Positions 24,136 through 33,312 of a stretch of DNA of 64,000 nt are shown piece after piece; the first letter of the stretch is position 1; each line of letters opens with the position of its first letter. Under the pieces are notes generated by a model. That model made no database searches and was not told the origin of the DNA. It saw nothing but the letters and a program-made list of their open reading frames with translations. Origin of the DNA: Isoptericola jiangsuensis (GTDB lineage Bacteria; Actinomycetota; Actinomycetes; Actinomycetales; Cellulomonadaceae). The position numbers and the translations under genes were made by a program. The stretch is from the NCBI RefSeq assembly GCF_002563715.1, contig NZ_PDJJ01000001.1, positions 3,162,001 through 3,226,000 on the forward strand, given 5' to 3'.

Positions 24136-25359
24136 GTGACTGATCCTTCGCTGCCCGCGCAGCTCACGCCCTTGCTGGACGGGCTCGTGCCCTGGCCCGA
24201 CGACGGCACCCGCGCGGACGGGCCGGTGGCGGTGGACGCCACGGACCGGTTGTTGCTGGCGCACGCCGCGGAGCGGGTGGCTGCGGCGGGTCCGGGGGAC
24301 GTGGTGGTGCTGGGCGACCGGTTCGGGGCGCTGACGGTCGGGGTGCTGGCGCTCGGTGCGCCGGACGTGCGCGGGCACACCGACGCGGTGACGGCGGAGC
24401 GGGCGATCGCCCGCAACCTCGACGAGACCGCGGCGGAGGTGGGCGTGGGCCGTCCCGTGCGGCTGGTGCCGGAGCTCGGCCGGGACGTCCTCGACGGCGC
24501 CCGGACGGTGCTGCTGCAGCTCCCGAAGTCGCTGGCGGAGCTCACGGAGGTCGCGGAGGCCGTGGCCCGGTGGGCGGCGGACGACGTGGTGCTGCTGGCG
24601 GGCGGGCGGGTCAAGCACATGACGCGGGCCATGAACGACGTCCTGACGGACCGGTTCACGGATCTGCAGGTCAGCCTGGCGCGCGGCAAGTCGCGCCTCC
24701 TGGTCGCGTCGGGCGTCCGGCCCGAGGCCCGGCAGGCGCCGCCGCTGTACCCGGCGCGGGAGCAGGTGACGGACCCGGAGCTGCTGGCGGCGGCGACCCC
24801 TACCGCGGGCGGCGCCGCGCCGACGCACCTCGACGTGGTCGCGCACGGCGGCACGTTCGCGGGTGCGGCGCTGGACCACGGCACCCGGTTCCTGCTCAGC
24901 ACCGCCGGGCGGTGGCCTGCCGCGGCGCGCGTGCACGACGCCGTCGACCTGGGCTGCGGGTCCGGGCTGCTGTCCGTCGTGCTCGCGCGCCGCTACCCGG
25001 ACGCGCGGGTCGTCGCGACGGACCGGTCGGCGTCCGCCGTCGCGTCGACGCTCGCCACGGCCGCGGCCAACGGCGTCGACGTCACGGTCACGCGGGACGA
25101 CGCGGGCGGCGACCTACCGGACGCGAGTGCCGACGTCGTCGTCCTCAACCCGCCGTTCCACGACCGGGCCGCGCTGCGCACGGACGCCGCGCACCGCATG
25201 TTCGCGACGGCTGGCCGCGTCCTGCGTCCGGGCGGTGAGCTGTGGTGCGTCTACAACACGCCGCTGCGCTACCGCGGCTCCCTGAGCCGCGCCGTCGGCC
25301 CGACGGAGCACGTCGCGCAGGACGTCCGCTTCACGGTCACCCGGTCGCGCAAGCCCTGA
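24136..25359 (+). CDS. RsmC/RlmG-like rRNA (guanine-N2) methyltransferase
   Basis: 407 residues from GTG 24136. Two tandem Rossmann-type halves as in RsmC/RlmG: a degenerate N-terminal half (DRLLLAHAAERV, DVVVLGDRFGALT) and a catalytic C-terminal half with VDLGCGSGLLSVVLA (SAM loop) and VVLNPPFH (the NPPF motif of exocyclic-amine methyltransferases). It likely methylates a guanine in 16S or 23S rRNA; which one cannot be told. The start avoids running into the divergent gene. Confidence 0.86.
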   Translation: MTDPSLPAQLTPLLDGLVPWPDDGTRADGPVAVDATDRLLLAHAAERVAAAGPGDVVVLGDRFGALTVGVLALGAPDVRGHTDAVTAERAIARNLDETAAEVGVGRPVRLVPELGRDVLDGARTVLLQLPKSLAELTEVAEAVARWAADDVVLLAGGRVKHMTRAMNDVLTDRFTDLQVSLARGKSRLLVASGVRPEARQAPPLYPAREQVTDPELLAAATPTAGGAAPTHLDVVAHGGTFAGAALDHGTRFLLSTAGRWPAAARVHDAVDLGCGSGLLSVVLARRYPDARVVATDRSASAVASTLATAAANGVDVTVTRDDAGGDLPDASADVVVLNPPFHDRAALRTDAAHRMFATAGRVLRPGGELWCVYNTPLRYRGSLSRAVGPTEHVAQDVRFTVTRSRKP

Positions 25360-25393
25360 TCCCCGCCTGCCGGGAGCCGACCCCGGGTGCCGA

Positions 25394-25627
25394 GCCGGCT
25401 CCCGGCCACGGCGGTTCCACTGCGCGTCGAGCGACGACCGTCGTCGACGACGGTCCAGGCCGGGAGCCGGCCGGACGACGTGGGTGACCTCACCCCAGAC
25501 CGTCACGGACCGACGGGAGGCAGGGGACGCAGGCGGGGCAGGTCCTCCTGCGCCTGGTCGTCATCCCCGAAGTGGAGGGCCCCCTGGGGCCCGTGAACGC
25601 GACCTGGCGCAGGAGGACCTGCCCCGC
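25394..25627. repeat. Nested inverted repeats in a 287-bp gene-free spacer
   Basis: Outer 14-bp arms at 25394-25407 and 25458-25471, a perfect 20-bp palindrome at 25436-25455 (GACCGTCGTCGACGACGGTC), and a second pair of 22-bp arms at 25533-25554 and 25606-25627 with a ~50-base loop. The spacer (25360-25646) lies between convergent genes; I see no gene in it. Confidence 0.82.
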
Positions 25628-25646
25628 CGGAACCGATCAAGCCGGA

Positions 25647-26048
25647 TCAGTGCACGTCGACGACGTCCACGACGAAGACGAGGGTCGCGCCGCCGGGGAT
25701 GCCGGCCTGCGGGACGCCGCGCTGGCCGTAGCCGTGCTCGGCGGGGATGGACAGCAGGACACGGTCGCCCACGTTGCGGCCGACGAGGCCCTTGTCCCAG
25801 CCGCCGATGACGGCGCCGACGCCGATGGGGAAGTCGATGGTGGCGCCGCGGTCGTAGGAGTTGTCGAAGACGTCCCCGCCCCAGGTCTGGCCGAGGTAGT
25901 TGACGACGATGGTGCGGCCGGCGTCGACGACGGGGCCGGTGCCCTCGACGAGAACCTGGACCTGGAGGCCGGCGGGCGCCTCGGGCGTCGGGAAGGTGAT
26001 GACGGGCTTGTCGCCGAAGGTGCCGGTGGCGGTGGGCAGCGTGGTCAC
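25647..26048 (-). CDS. FKBP-type peptidyl-prolyl isomerase
   Basis: 133 residues. Classic FKBP core: VLVEGTGPVVDAGRTIVVNYLGQTWGGDVFDNSYDRG, VIGGWDKGLVGRNVGDRVLLSIPAEHGYG and LVFVVDVVDVH. Cytoplasmic (no signal peptide), so a folding helper for cytosolic proteins. GTG at 26048 with GAGG seven bases upstream is preferred to the GTG at 26060. Confidence 0.93.
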   Translation of the reverse strand: MTTLPTATGTFGDKPVITFPTPEAPAGLQVQVLVEGTGPVVDAGRTIVVNYLGQTWGGDVFDNSYDRGATIDFPIGVGAVIGGWDKGLVGRNVGDRVLLSIPAEHGYGQRGVPQAGIPGGATLVFVVDVVDVH

Positions 26049-26106
26049 GGTGTACCTCACGGGGTCGGGGGGCCGCCGGTCGTCCGGCGGCAGTGCGCCG
26101 TCCAGC

Positions 26107-27045
26107 CTACGCGGAGACGGGTGCGGGGGCCGTGCGCGCGCCTGTGATCTCGCTGGTGGCGGAACGTCCTTGGGCGAGGAGCTCGGCGACGGCGGTGCGG
26201 GCGGGCGGGCTGGCGGTGAGGCCGTCGCGGACGAGGGCGTACAGGGCGCGGACGGGGGTGGGCCGGACGACGGGGACGGCGACGACGCCGGGCGGGAGCT
26301 GGGCGGCGCCGAGGCGGGGCAGGACGGTGATGCCGATGCCGGCGCGGACGAACGCGACGGCGGTGGGGTAGTCGTGGGCCTCGACGTGGAAGGTGGGGCG
26401 GAACCCGGCGGCGTGGCACGCCTCGAGGAGGTTGCGGCGGCACCAGCCGCGGGCGAAGTCGTTGTCGATCCAGCGTTCGGTGCGCAGCTCGGCGAGCTCG
26501 ATCTCGGCGCGGCCGGCGTGGGGGTGGTCGGTGGGCAGGACGGCGACGTAGGGGTCGTCGAGGAGGTGGTGGGCGGTGAAGCCGCGGCCGGGGTCGTAGC
26601 CGTCGTAGGCGACGACGACCTGGACGTCGGGGCGGTCCTCGACGCGGTCGGCGATGGTCTCGGCGAGGGCGAGGTCGAGCCGGACGCCGGGGTAGTCGGT
26701 GGTGAGGCGGTGGACGACGCGGGGCATCCAGGCGGCGCCGACGGAGGCGAAGTAGGCGACGGACAGGGTGCCGGTGCGGCCGGCGCGGAGGTCGGCGACG
26801 ACGGTCTCGGCCTCGCCGAGGCGGGCGAGGACGCGGTCGGCCTGGGCGGCGAGGGCGAGTCCGGCGGCGGTGGGTCGGACGCCGCGTCCGGAGCGTTCGA
26901 GGAGGGTGAGGCCGGTCTCGCGGGCGAGGGCGGTGACGTGCTGGCTGACGGCGGAGGGTGTGTAGCCGAGGTTCTCGGCGGCGGCGGCGACGGAGCCGCT
27001 GGCGACCACGGAGCGGAAGATGCGGAGCCGGTGCACGTCGAGCAT
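26107..27045 (-). CDS. LysR-family transcriptional regulator
   Basis: 312 residues: N-terminal HTH (MLDVHRLRIFRSVVASGSVAAAAENLGYTPSAVSQHV) and a type 2 periplasmic-binding effector domain. Divergent from the EamA transporter at 27127 with 81 bp between starts, the standard arrangement in which LysR controls the neighbouring exporter. Ligand unknown. Confidence 0.93.
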   Translation of the reverse strand: MLDVHRLRIFRSVVASGSVAAAAENLGYTPSAVSQHVTALARETGLTLLERSGRGVRPTAAGLALAAQADRVLARLGEAETVVADLRAGRTGTLSVAYFASVGAAWMPRVVHRLTTDYPGVRLDLALAETIADRVEDRPDVQVVVAYDGYDPGRGFTAHHLLDDPYVAVLPTDHPHAGRAEIELAELRTERWIDNDFARGWCRRNLLEACHAAGFRPTFHVEAHDYPTAVAFVRAGIGITVLPRLGAAQLPPGVVAVPVVRPTPVRALYALVRDGLTASPPARTAVAELLAQGRSATSEITGARTAPAPVSA

Positions 27046-27126
27046 GTCTCGACCATACAGTCGCACTGAACGATCCGGAAGTGATCGGGACTGGTGCTGA
27101 ACGGTCGACGGGGCGACGATCGTGCC

Positions 27127-28173
27127 ATGACGACCACGACGCCCGCTCAGCCTCCCCGGACCGTCCCCGGCCTCGACGCCTCCCCCGGCGCCCCGGTCGT
27201 CGTGCCCGCCTCCCCGTCGGGCCCGGGCGCGCCGTCGTCGGGGACGTCGGCCCGCACGGTCGCCGCGATGGTCGTCACCGTCGTGCTGTGGGCGTCGGCC
27301 TTCGTCGGGATCCGCGCGGTCGGGCACGACGTCGCACCCGGTCCGCTCACCCTCGGTCGGGTCGCCGTCGGGTCGGCGGCCCTGACCGTGCTGCTCGGCG
27401 TGGTCGCGCTGCGCCGTCGCCGGTCCGCCGCACGCACCGCGGGCGGCGCTCCCTCCGGGGTCGCGGGGTTCCCCCGGGGCCGCCTCCTCGCCCTGGTGGC
27501 CGCCTGGGGCGTCGCCTGGTTCGGCTTCTACAACCTGGCCCTCAACGCCGCGGAGCAGCACCTCGACGCCGGCACGACGGCCCTGCTGGTCGGCATCGCG
27601 CCCGTGCTCGTGGCGCTCCTCGCGGGCTCCCTGCTCGGGGAGGGCTTCCCGCGGCGGCTGCTCGTCGGGATGGCCGCCGCGCTCGCCGGGGTGGTGGTGA
27701 TCGCGGTGTCGACGCCGTCGGGCCGCTTCGACGTCGCCGGCGTGCTGCTCGGCCTGGCCGCCGCCGTGCTGTACGCCGGGTCCGCGACCCTTCAGAAGCG
27801 GCTGCTGCCGCACCTGGACGCCCTCACCATGACCTGGCTCGGCTGCCTGGCCGGCACCGTCGCGGCGCTGCCGTTCCTGCCGGCGCTGGTCGACCAGCTC
27901 GCGGACGCGCGGCCTTCGGCGGTGCTCGGGATCGTCTACCTGGGCGTGTTCCCCACCGCGATCGCGTTCACCACGTGGGCGTACGTGCTGCGCCGCACGA
28001 CGGCGGGCCGCACGGCCGCGGCGACGTACGCCGTGCCGCCGCTGACGGTCCTGCTGTCCTGGGCGGCGCTCGGCGAGGTCCCGCAGGCGGCGGCGCTGGC
28101 GGGCGGCGCGGTCGCCCTGGCCGGAGTGGCCGTGGCGACGCTCCCGCGGCGGCGCGCGGCCCGCCCGGCCTAG
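27127..28173 (+). CDS. EamA/DMT-family transporter
   Basis: 348 residues with about ten hydrophobic helices in two EamA repeats (VTVVLWASAFVGIRAVG... and VLLGLAAAVLYAGSATLQKRLL...). Inner-membrane drug/metabolite exporter, substrate unknown. Preceded by a ~40-residue Pro/Ser-rich N-terminus. Stop overlaps that of the convergent TetR gene by 4 bp (CTAG). Confidence 0.92.
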   Translation: MTTTTPAQPPRTVPGLDASPGAPVVVPASPSGPGAPSSGTSARTVAAMVVTVVLWASAFVGIRAVGHDVAPGPLTLGRVAVGSAALTVLLGVVALRRRRSAARTAGGAPSGVAGFPRGRLLALVAAWGVAWFGFYNLALNAAEQHLDAGTTALLVGIAPVLVALLAGSLLGEGFPRRLLVGMAAALAGVVVIAVSTPSGRFDVAGVLLGLAAAVLYAGSATLQKRLLPHLDALTMTWLGCLAGTVAALPFLPALVDQLADARPSAVLGIVYLGVFPTAIAFTTWAYVLRRTTAGRTAAATYAVPPLTVLLSWAALGEVPQAAALAGGAVALAGVAVATLPRRRAARPA

Positions 28174-28748
28174 GCCTTCTGTCCGACCAGGCCGAGCAGC
28201 CGGTCGACCAGCCGGCCGGCGTCCGCGGCCGGCAGCGGAACGGAGAACAAGGCGTAGAAGTACAGGGGCGCCACGACGACCTCGAGCAGCTCGGCGAGCG
28301 TCGGCACCTGCTCACCCCGGTCCCGCGCACGGTCGAGCATCGCCTGGAGCTGCCGCTCGCGCTCGCGGAACGCCCGGCTTGGGGTGCGCGGCTCGCCGGG
28401 GCGGATCTCGAGGACGACGGCCCGCAGGATCAAGGGCACGAGCGAGTCCTGGAGCGGCGCGGCGACGGCCGCGGCGTAGACCTCGAGGTCGCCGCGCAGC
28501 GTGCCGGTGTCCGGCAGCGCGGCGGTGGTCGACGACCACTCGTCGACGACGTCGTCGAGCAGGGCGGGCATCGTCCCCCAGCGGCGGTACAGCGTGGCTT
28601 GGTGCACCCCGGCACGCTCGGCGACCAGAGGGATGGAGATCTCTTCCCACCGGCGCTCCTCCAGCAGCTCCAGCGTCGCCTGGTGGACCGCGGCCCGGAC
28701 CCGCGCCGAGCGACCGCCGGGCCGCCGCATCTCCTTGCCGTCGCTCAC
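28170..28748 (-). CDS. TetR/AcrR-family repressor
   Basis: 192 residues from a GTG. N-terminal HTH: AAVHQATLELLEERRWEEISIPLVAERAGVHQATLYRRWG; the C-terminal ligand-binding domain is helical. Divergent from a small membrane protein gene, whose promoter contains a palindrome that could be the operator. Confidence 0.92.
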   Translation of the reverse strand: MSDGKEMRRPGGRSARVRAAVHQATLELLEERRWEEISIPLVAERAGVHQATLYRRWGTMPALLDDVVDEWSSTTAALPDTGTLRGDLEVYAAAVAAPLQDSLVPLILRAVVLEIRPGEPRTPSRAFRERERQLQAMLDRARDRGEQVPTLAELLEVVVAPLYFYALFSVPLPAADAGRLVDRLLGLVGQKA

Positions 28749-28773
28749 GCGGGTGATGCTAAAGCGAAACCTC

Positions 28774-28801
28774 TTGCGTTACGCACAGGACGCGCCATAA
28801 C
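28774..28801 (+). promoter_or_regulatory. Promoter with TetR-type palindrome
   Basis: TTGCGT (28774-28779) and CATAAC (28796-28801) with 16-bp spacing. The 11-bp palindrome TGCGTTACGCA (28775-28785) overlaps the -35 box, a good place for repression by the divergent TetR protein. Confidence 0.5.
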
Positions 28802-28844
28802 CTGCTGATGCGAACATTCTCGCGTTTAGCAACGGAGGATCGTC

Positions 28845-29291
28845 ATGAACAGCTCCCGGACCGCCGCACGGCGCCTCACCCTCCACTACCTGGAGATGGT
28901 GCTGGCCATGTTCGCCGGCATGTTCCTTCTGGGCTGGGCATGGACGCTGGCCTGGCCCGGACGCGCGGAGCACGCCGGTGCCGACGCGGCGCTCATGGTC
29001 CTCGACATGACGGTCGGCATGGCCGCGTGGATGGCGGTCCGCCGCCACGGCACCCGGATGATCGTCGAGATGTCCGCGGCGATGGTCGCGCCCTTCGCCC
29101 TGCTGGCCGTGCCCGTCGCCGCGGGACTCCTCTCCGTCGACGTCCTCCACACCGTCGGGCACGGGGCCATGCTGCTCGCGATGCTCGTCGCGATGCTGCT
29201 GCGCCGCTCCCACTACACCGCCGACCACCGGTCCCACCGGCACCCGGCCCTGCCCGCCCCCGCACCGGCGGCGGAGCCGGCCGCCGACTGA
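28845..29291 (+). CDS. Small four-helix membrane protein
   Basis: 148 residues with four hydrophobic helices (MVLAMFAGMFLLGWAWTLAW; ALMVLDMTVGMAAWMAV; MVAPFALLAVPVAAGLL; GAMLLAMLVAMLL) and a His-rich C-terminus (HYTADHRSHRHP). CGGAGG lies 8 bases before the ATG. Met/His-rich sequence could relate to metal handling, but this is only a composition argument. Controlled, probably, by the divergent TetR repressor. Confidence 0.8.
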   Translation: MNSSRTAARRLTLHYLEMVLAMFAGMFLLGWAWTLAWPGRAEHAGADAALMVLDMTVGMAAWMAVRRHGTRMIVEMSAAMVAPFALLAVPVAAGLLSVDVLHTVGHGAMLLAMLVAMLLRRSHYTADHRSHRHPALPAPAPAAEPAAD

Positions 29292-29298
29292 CCGGCGG

Positions 29299-30591
29299 CT
29301 ACAGCGCCGCTGCCTTGCCCTCCAGCACCCCCCGCTCGCGGGCGTTGCCGCACAGCCGGGCCGCGAGCGCCAGCTCGGCGCGGGCCTCGTCGGTGCGGCC
29401 CAGGCGGGCGAGGAGCTCGCCCCGGACGCTCGGCAGCAGGTACGACCCGGACAGCACCTCCCGTGCCACGAGGTCGTCGACCAGGGGCAGGGCGGCGGCC
29501 GGGCCGGACGCCATGGACACGGCGACGGCGCGGTTGAGCTCGACGACGGGTGACGGTGCGACCTGCCCGAGCGCCTCGTAGAGCAGCACGACCCGTTCCC
29601 AGTCGGTGTCCTCGACGGAGCGGGCCACCGCATGCTGCTCCGCGATGGCGGCCTGCAGGCCGTACGGGCCCAGCCCGCGCCCGACGACGACGGCCCGGCG
29701 CAGCGCGGCCCGGCCGCGGCGGATCGCGCCGACGTCCCACCGGCTGCGGTCCTGGTCGGCGAGCAGCACCGGGGAGCCGTCGGGGCGGGTGCGGGCCGGG
29801 AACCGGGCGGCGGTCAGCTCCAGCAGGGCCAGCAGCCCCGCGACCTCCGGCTCGTCCGGCAGCAGACGCGCGAGCACGCGCGCCAGCCGGACCGCCTCGC
29901 GGGCGAGGTCGGCCCGCATCCAGTCGTCGCCGCTCGTGGCGGACGACCCCTCCGTGAAGATCAGGTAGACCACCTGCAGGACGGACCCGACCCGCTCGGG
30001 CCGGTCGGCCTCCGGCGGCACCTCGAACGGGACCCGCGCGGCGGCCAGCGTCTTCTTCGCGCGGGTGATGCGGGCCTGCACGGTGGGGGTCGGGACGAGG
30101 AACGCGCGGGCGATCTCCTCGCTCGACAGGCCCCCGACGACGCGCAGCGTGAGCGCGACCCGTGCCTGCGTGGACAGCACCGGGTGGCAGGCGGTGAAGA
30201 TCAGCGCGAGCCGGTCGTCCGGGATGACGTCGGGGTCCCACAGCAGGTCCGGGTCCTCGTCCGCCACGAGCGACCCGCCCGCGTGGGCGCCGCCCTCGGG
30301 CAGGTCCCGGCCCAGCGTGGCGTACCGCTCGTCGCGCCCGGACCGACGACGGAACGCGTCGATGGCGCGACGTCGCCCCGTCGTGAGGAGCCACGCCGTG
30401 GGATCACGCGGCACGCCGTCGCGGGGCCACGCGACGAGCGCCTCGGTGAGCGCCTCGGACGCGACGTCCTCCGCGAGGGCGAGGTCGCCGGTGTACCGCG
30501 CGAGCGCGGCGACGATCCGGGCGGAGTCCATCCGCCAGGTCGTCTCCACGGCGCGGCGTGCGGCGGCCTCGCCCCCGTCGGCGCCGGTCAC
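29299..30591 (-). CDS. ECF42-type RNA polymerase sigma factor with C-terminal extension
   Basis: 430 residues. Sigma region 2 (residues ~25-90: RIVAALARYTGDLALAEDVASEALTEAL) and region 4 (LSSEEIARAFLVPTPTVQARITRAKKTL), then a ~230-residue TPR-like helical extension (LYEALGQVAPSPVVELNRAVAVSMA, RGELLARLGRTDEARAELALAARLCGN). This layout and the adjacent DGPF gene define the ECF42 group, in which the extension, not an anti-sigma factor, controls activity. Starts with GTG 43 bp after the DGPF gene. Confidence 0.93.
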   Translation of the reverse strand: MTGADGGEAAARRAVETTWRMDSARIVAALARYTGDLALAEDVASEALTEALVAWPRDGVPRDPTAWLLTTGRRRAIDAFRRRSGRDERYATLGRDLPEGGAHAGGSLVADEDPDLLWDPDVIPDDRLALIFTACHPVLSTQARVALTLRVVGGLSSEEIARAFLVPTPTVQARITRAKKTLAAARVPFEVPPEADRPERVGSVLQVVYLIFTEGSSATSGDDWMRADLAREAVRLARVLARLLPDEPEVAGLLALLELTAARFPARTRPDGSPVLLADQDRSRWDVGAIRRGRAALRRAVVVGRGLGPYGLQAAIAEQHAVARSVEDTDWERVVLLYEALGQVAPSPVVELNRAVAVSMASGPAAALPLVDDLVAREVLSGSYLLPSVRGELLARLGRTDEARAELALAARLCGNARERGVLEGKAAAL

Positions 30592-30634
30592 GGTCGGTCC
30601 GTCCCTCGTCGTGGCTCGTCGCGGGTGGCGGCGC

Positions 30635-31063
30635 TCAGAGCTGGCCGGCGCGCTCGCGCCACGCCCGCTCGGCCTGCACGTACTCGTTGTCCGCCGGGAA
30701 CTCGTCGATCGACGGGACGCGGCGGATCTCCACCTTCATGCCCGGTCCGGCGAGCGGCGCCTTCCTCGCCCAGGCGACGGCCTCGTCCTTCGTCGCGACG
30801 TCGAGGATCCAGAAGCCGTTGAACAGCTCCTTGGTCTCGCCGTACGGGCCGTCGGTGACGGTCGGCTCGGGCGTCGAGTAGTCGACGACGACGCCCTGCG
30901 ACGGGTCGTCCAGCCCTTCGGCGGCGACGAGCACGCCGGCCTCGATGAGCTCGTTGTTGTAGCGGCCCATCGTGGCGAGCATCTCGTCGAAGCTGATGTC
31001 CGAGCTCTCGAACGCCGCCTGGCTCTCGTCGGTGCCCCGCATGATCAGCATGTACTTGGCCAT
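30635..31063 (-). CDS. DGPF/YCII-family partner of the ECF42 sigma factor
   Basis: 142 residues starting MAKYMLIMRGTDESQAAF, with TVTDGPYGETKELFNGFWILDVATKDEA in the centre: the DGPF signature with DGPY here. DGPF proteins are the usual targets and co-operonic partners of ECF42 sigma factors; their biochemical role is unknown. A candidate ECF42 promoter lies ~55 bp upstream. Confidence 0.92.
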   Translation of the reverse strand: MAKYMLIMRGTDESQAAFESSDISFDEMLATMGRYNNELIEAGVLVAAEGLDDPSQGVVVDYSTPEPTVTDGPYGETKELFNGFWILDVATKDEAVAWARKAPLAGPGMKVEIRRVPSIDEFPADNEYVQAERAWRERAGQL

Positions 31064-31114
31064 GATCGTCCCCTCGTCGGTGAAGGCCCCTCGGTGGGAC
31101 CCTCTCACCCCCAG

Positions 31115-31141
31115 GTCGAACGGGGAACCGGAGGATCGACA
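31115..31141 (-). promoter_or_regulatory. Candidate ECF42-dependent promoter
   Basis: On the minus strand TGTCGA (31141-31136), 17 bp, then CGAC (31118-31115). This fits the -35 TGTCGA / -10 CGA(C/T) motif reported for ECF42 promoters and stands before the DGPF-sigma operon, suggesting autoregulation. Confidence 0.55.
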
Positions 31142-31295
31142 CGCGTCGTGAGACTTTCTTCCCGGCGGCCGCCCGGGGCGCGCCGCGGTGCGTGCCACCT
31201 GCCCGTCGGCGCGCCACGTCACGAGCGTGTGAATCTTCTCGCCGCAGGGCGGTCGCGGCTGGCGCGCGCGCCCCCGCACGTCGCACCCTGGTCCC

Positions 31296-33212
31296 ATGAC
31301 GCTCGACTTCCAGGCCCCGCCCCGGCCCGACGGCCGCAGCACGTTCCCGTCGATCGCGGACTACGCCTTCCTGTCCGACTGCGAGACCAACGCCCTGGTG
31401 GCCCCGAGCGGCGCCGTGGAGTGGATGTGCGTGCCGCGGCCCGACTCCGCCAGCATCTTCTCCGCCGTGCTCGACCGCGGTGCCGGCCACTTCCGCGTGG
31501 GGCCGCACGGGGTGCGGGTCCCGGTCGCGCGCCGCTACCTGCCCGGCACGCTCATCCTGGAGACCACCTGGCAGACGTCCACCGGCTGGCTGGTGGTGCG
31601 CGACGCGATGGTCATGGGGCCGTGGCACAACGTCGAGGAGCGGTCCGGCACGCACAAGCGCACCCCGACCGACCACGACGCGGAGCACGTGCTGCTGCGC
31701 ACCGTGAAGTGCGTGTCCGGCACGGTCGACCTGGAGGTCGTGTGCTCCCCCATGCCGGACTACGCGCGCGGGGAGGCCGACTGGGAGTACGTGGGCGACG
31801 GCTACTCGACGATGGTGGCGCGCACGGGTCACGCGAACCCGGACCTGCGGCTGTCGTCCTCGCTGCGGTTCGGGCTGGAGGGCCGGCGCGTGCAGGCCCG
31901 CTCCCGCCTCGAGGAGGGTGACACGCACTTCGTGGCGCTGTCCTGGTCCCCGCTGCCCGCCCCGTCGTCGTGGGCGGAGGCCGTCGAGAAGATGTGGCGC
32001 ACGGAGCAGTTCTGGCGCGACTGGATCACGCAGGGCGCGTTCCCCGACCACCCGTGGCGCATCTTCCTGCAGCGGTCCGCCCTCACCCTCAAGGGCCTCA
32101 CGTACGCCCCGACGGGCGCCCTGCTCGCGGCGGCCACGACGTCCCTGCCGGAGACGCCCGGCGGCGAGCGCAACTGGGACTACCGCTACGCGTGGATCCG
32201 CGACTCCACGTTCGCCCTGTGGGGCCTGTACACCCTGGGGCTGGACCGGGAGGCGAACGACTTCTTCGCGTTCATCCTCGACGCGTGCCGGGACAACAAG
32301 CAGCTCCAGATCATGTACGGCGTCGGTGGGGAGGAGGACCTCACCGAGCACGAGCTCTCCCACCTCACCGGGTACGAGGGCGCGCGCCCCGTGCGTGTCG
32401 GCAACGGCGCCTACGACCAGAGCCAGCACGACGTGTGGGGCGCCGTGCTGGACTCGGTGTGGCTGCACACCCGCAACCGTGAGCAGCTCCCCGAGGCGCT
32501 GTGGCCGGTGCTCAAGCGGCAGGTGGAGGAGGCCGCGAAGCACTGGCACCTGCCCGACCGCGGCATCTGGGAGGTGCGGGGCGAGCCGCAGCACTTCACG
32601 TCGTCGAAGCTCATGTGCTGGGTCGCGCTCGACCGCGGCGCGCGCCTCGCCCGCCTCTACGACGAGCCCGACTTCGCGGAGCAGTGGCAGAAGCTCGCCG
32701 ACGAGATCCACGCCGACATCTGTGCGAAGGGTGTCGACGAGCGCGGCGTGTTCACCCAGCGGTACGGCGACGACGCCCTCGACGCGTCGCTGCTGCTGGT
32801 GCCGCTGCTGCGGTTCCTGCCGCCGGACGACGAGCGGGTGCGCGCCACGGTGCTCGCCATCGCGGACGAGCTCACCGAGGAGGGCCTCGTGCTGCGCTAC
32901 CGCGTGGAGGAGACCGACGACGGCCTCAGCGGTGAGGAGGGCACGTTCACCATCTGCTCGTTCTGGCTGGTGTCCGCGCTGTGCGAGATCGGCGAGATCG
33001 ACCGGGCGCGGTCGCTGTGCGAGCGGCTGCTGTCGTTCTCGTCGGCCCTCAACCTGTACGCCGAGGAGATCGACCCGCACACCGGCCGCCACCTGGGCAA
33101 CTTCCCGCAGGCGTTCACCCACCTGGCGCTCATCAACGCGGTCATGCACGTGATCCGCGCCGAGGCCGAGCCGGTCGACCACCGCTCGTTCCGCACGCCG
33201 CACCGCTCCTGA
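31296..33212 (+). CDS. GH15 trehalase/glucoamylase-like glycosidase
   Basis: 638 residues. N-terminal beta-sandwich domain (SIADYAFLSDCETNALVAPSGAVEWMCVPRPDS...) and a C-terminal (alpha/alpha)6 barrel with ERNWDYRYAWIRDSTFALW, GYEGARPVRVGNGAYDQSQHDVWG and EEGTFTICSFWLV, which match actinobacterial GH15 proteins including the mycobacterial trehalase TreH. No signal peptide, so it acts on intracellular trehalose or maltooligosaccharides. Trehalase is the likelier of the two. Confidence 0.9.
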   Translation: MTLDFQAPPRPDGRSTFPSIADYAFLSDCETNALVAPSGAVEWMCVPRPDSASIFSAVLDRGAGHFRVGPHGVRVPVARRYLPGTLILETTWQTSTGWLVVRDAMVMGPWHNVEERSGTHKRTPTDHDAEHVLLRTVKCVSGTVDLEVVCSPMPDYARGEADWEYVGDGYSTMVARTGHANPDLRLSSSLRFGLEGRRVQARSRLEEGDTHFVALSWSPLPAPSSWAEAVEKMWRTEQFWRDWITQGAFPDHPWRIFLQRSALTLKGLTYAPTGALLAAATTSLPETPGGERNWDYRYAWIRDSTFALWGLYTLGLDREANDFFAFILDACRDNKQLQIMYGVGGEEDLTEHELSHLTGYEGARPVRVGNGAYDQSQHDVWGAVLDSVWLHTRNREQLPEALWPVLKRQVEEAAKHWHLPDRGIWEVRGEPQHFTSSKLMCWVALDRGARLARLYDEPDFAEQWQKLADEIHADICAKGVDERGVFTQRYGDDALDASLLLVPLLRFLPPDDERVRATVLAIADELTEEGLVLRYRVEETDDGLSGEEGTFTICSFWLVSALCEIGEIDRARSLCERLLSFSSALNLYAEEIDPHTGRHLGNFPQAFTHLALINAVMHVIRAEAEPVDHRSFRTPHRS

Positions 33213-33246
33213 CCGGCTCGCGCGAGCCTCCCGCGCGGCGGGGACG

Positions 33247-33286
33247 ACGACGGCCGGGCACCTCGTGCGAGGTGCCCGGCCGTCGT
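33247..33286. terminator. 19-bp perfect hairpin between convergent genes
   Basis: Arms 33247-33265 and 33268-33286 (ACGACGGCCGGGCACCTCG and its complement). It separates the trehalase gene from the convergent Bax inhibitor-1 gene and likely works on both strands. Confidence 0.8.
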
Positions 33287-33312
33287 GGTGGGGTGCCGTC
33301 AGGCGCCGGAGG

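Noticed and set aside
25900-27069. 389-residue Gly/Asp/Val-rich open frame opposite LysR and FKBP
   Set aside because: Mirror of LysR codons; no domain, and overlaps two well-supported genes.
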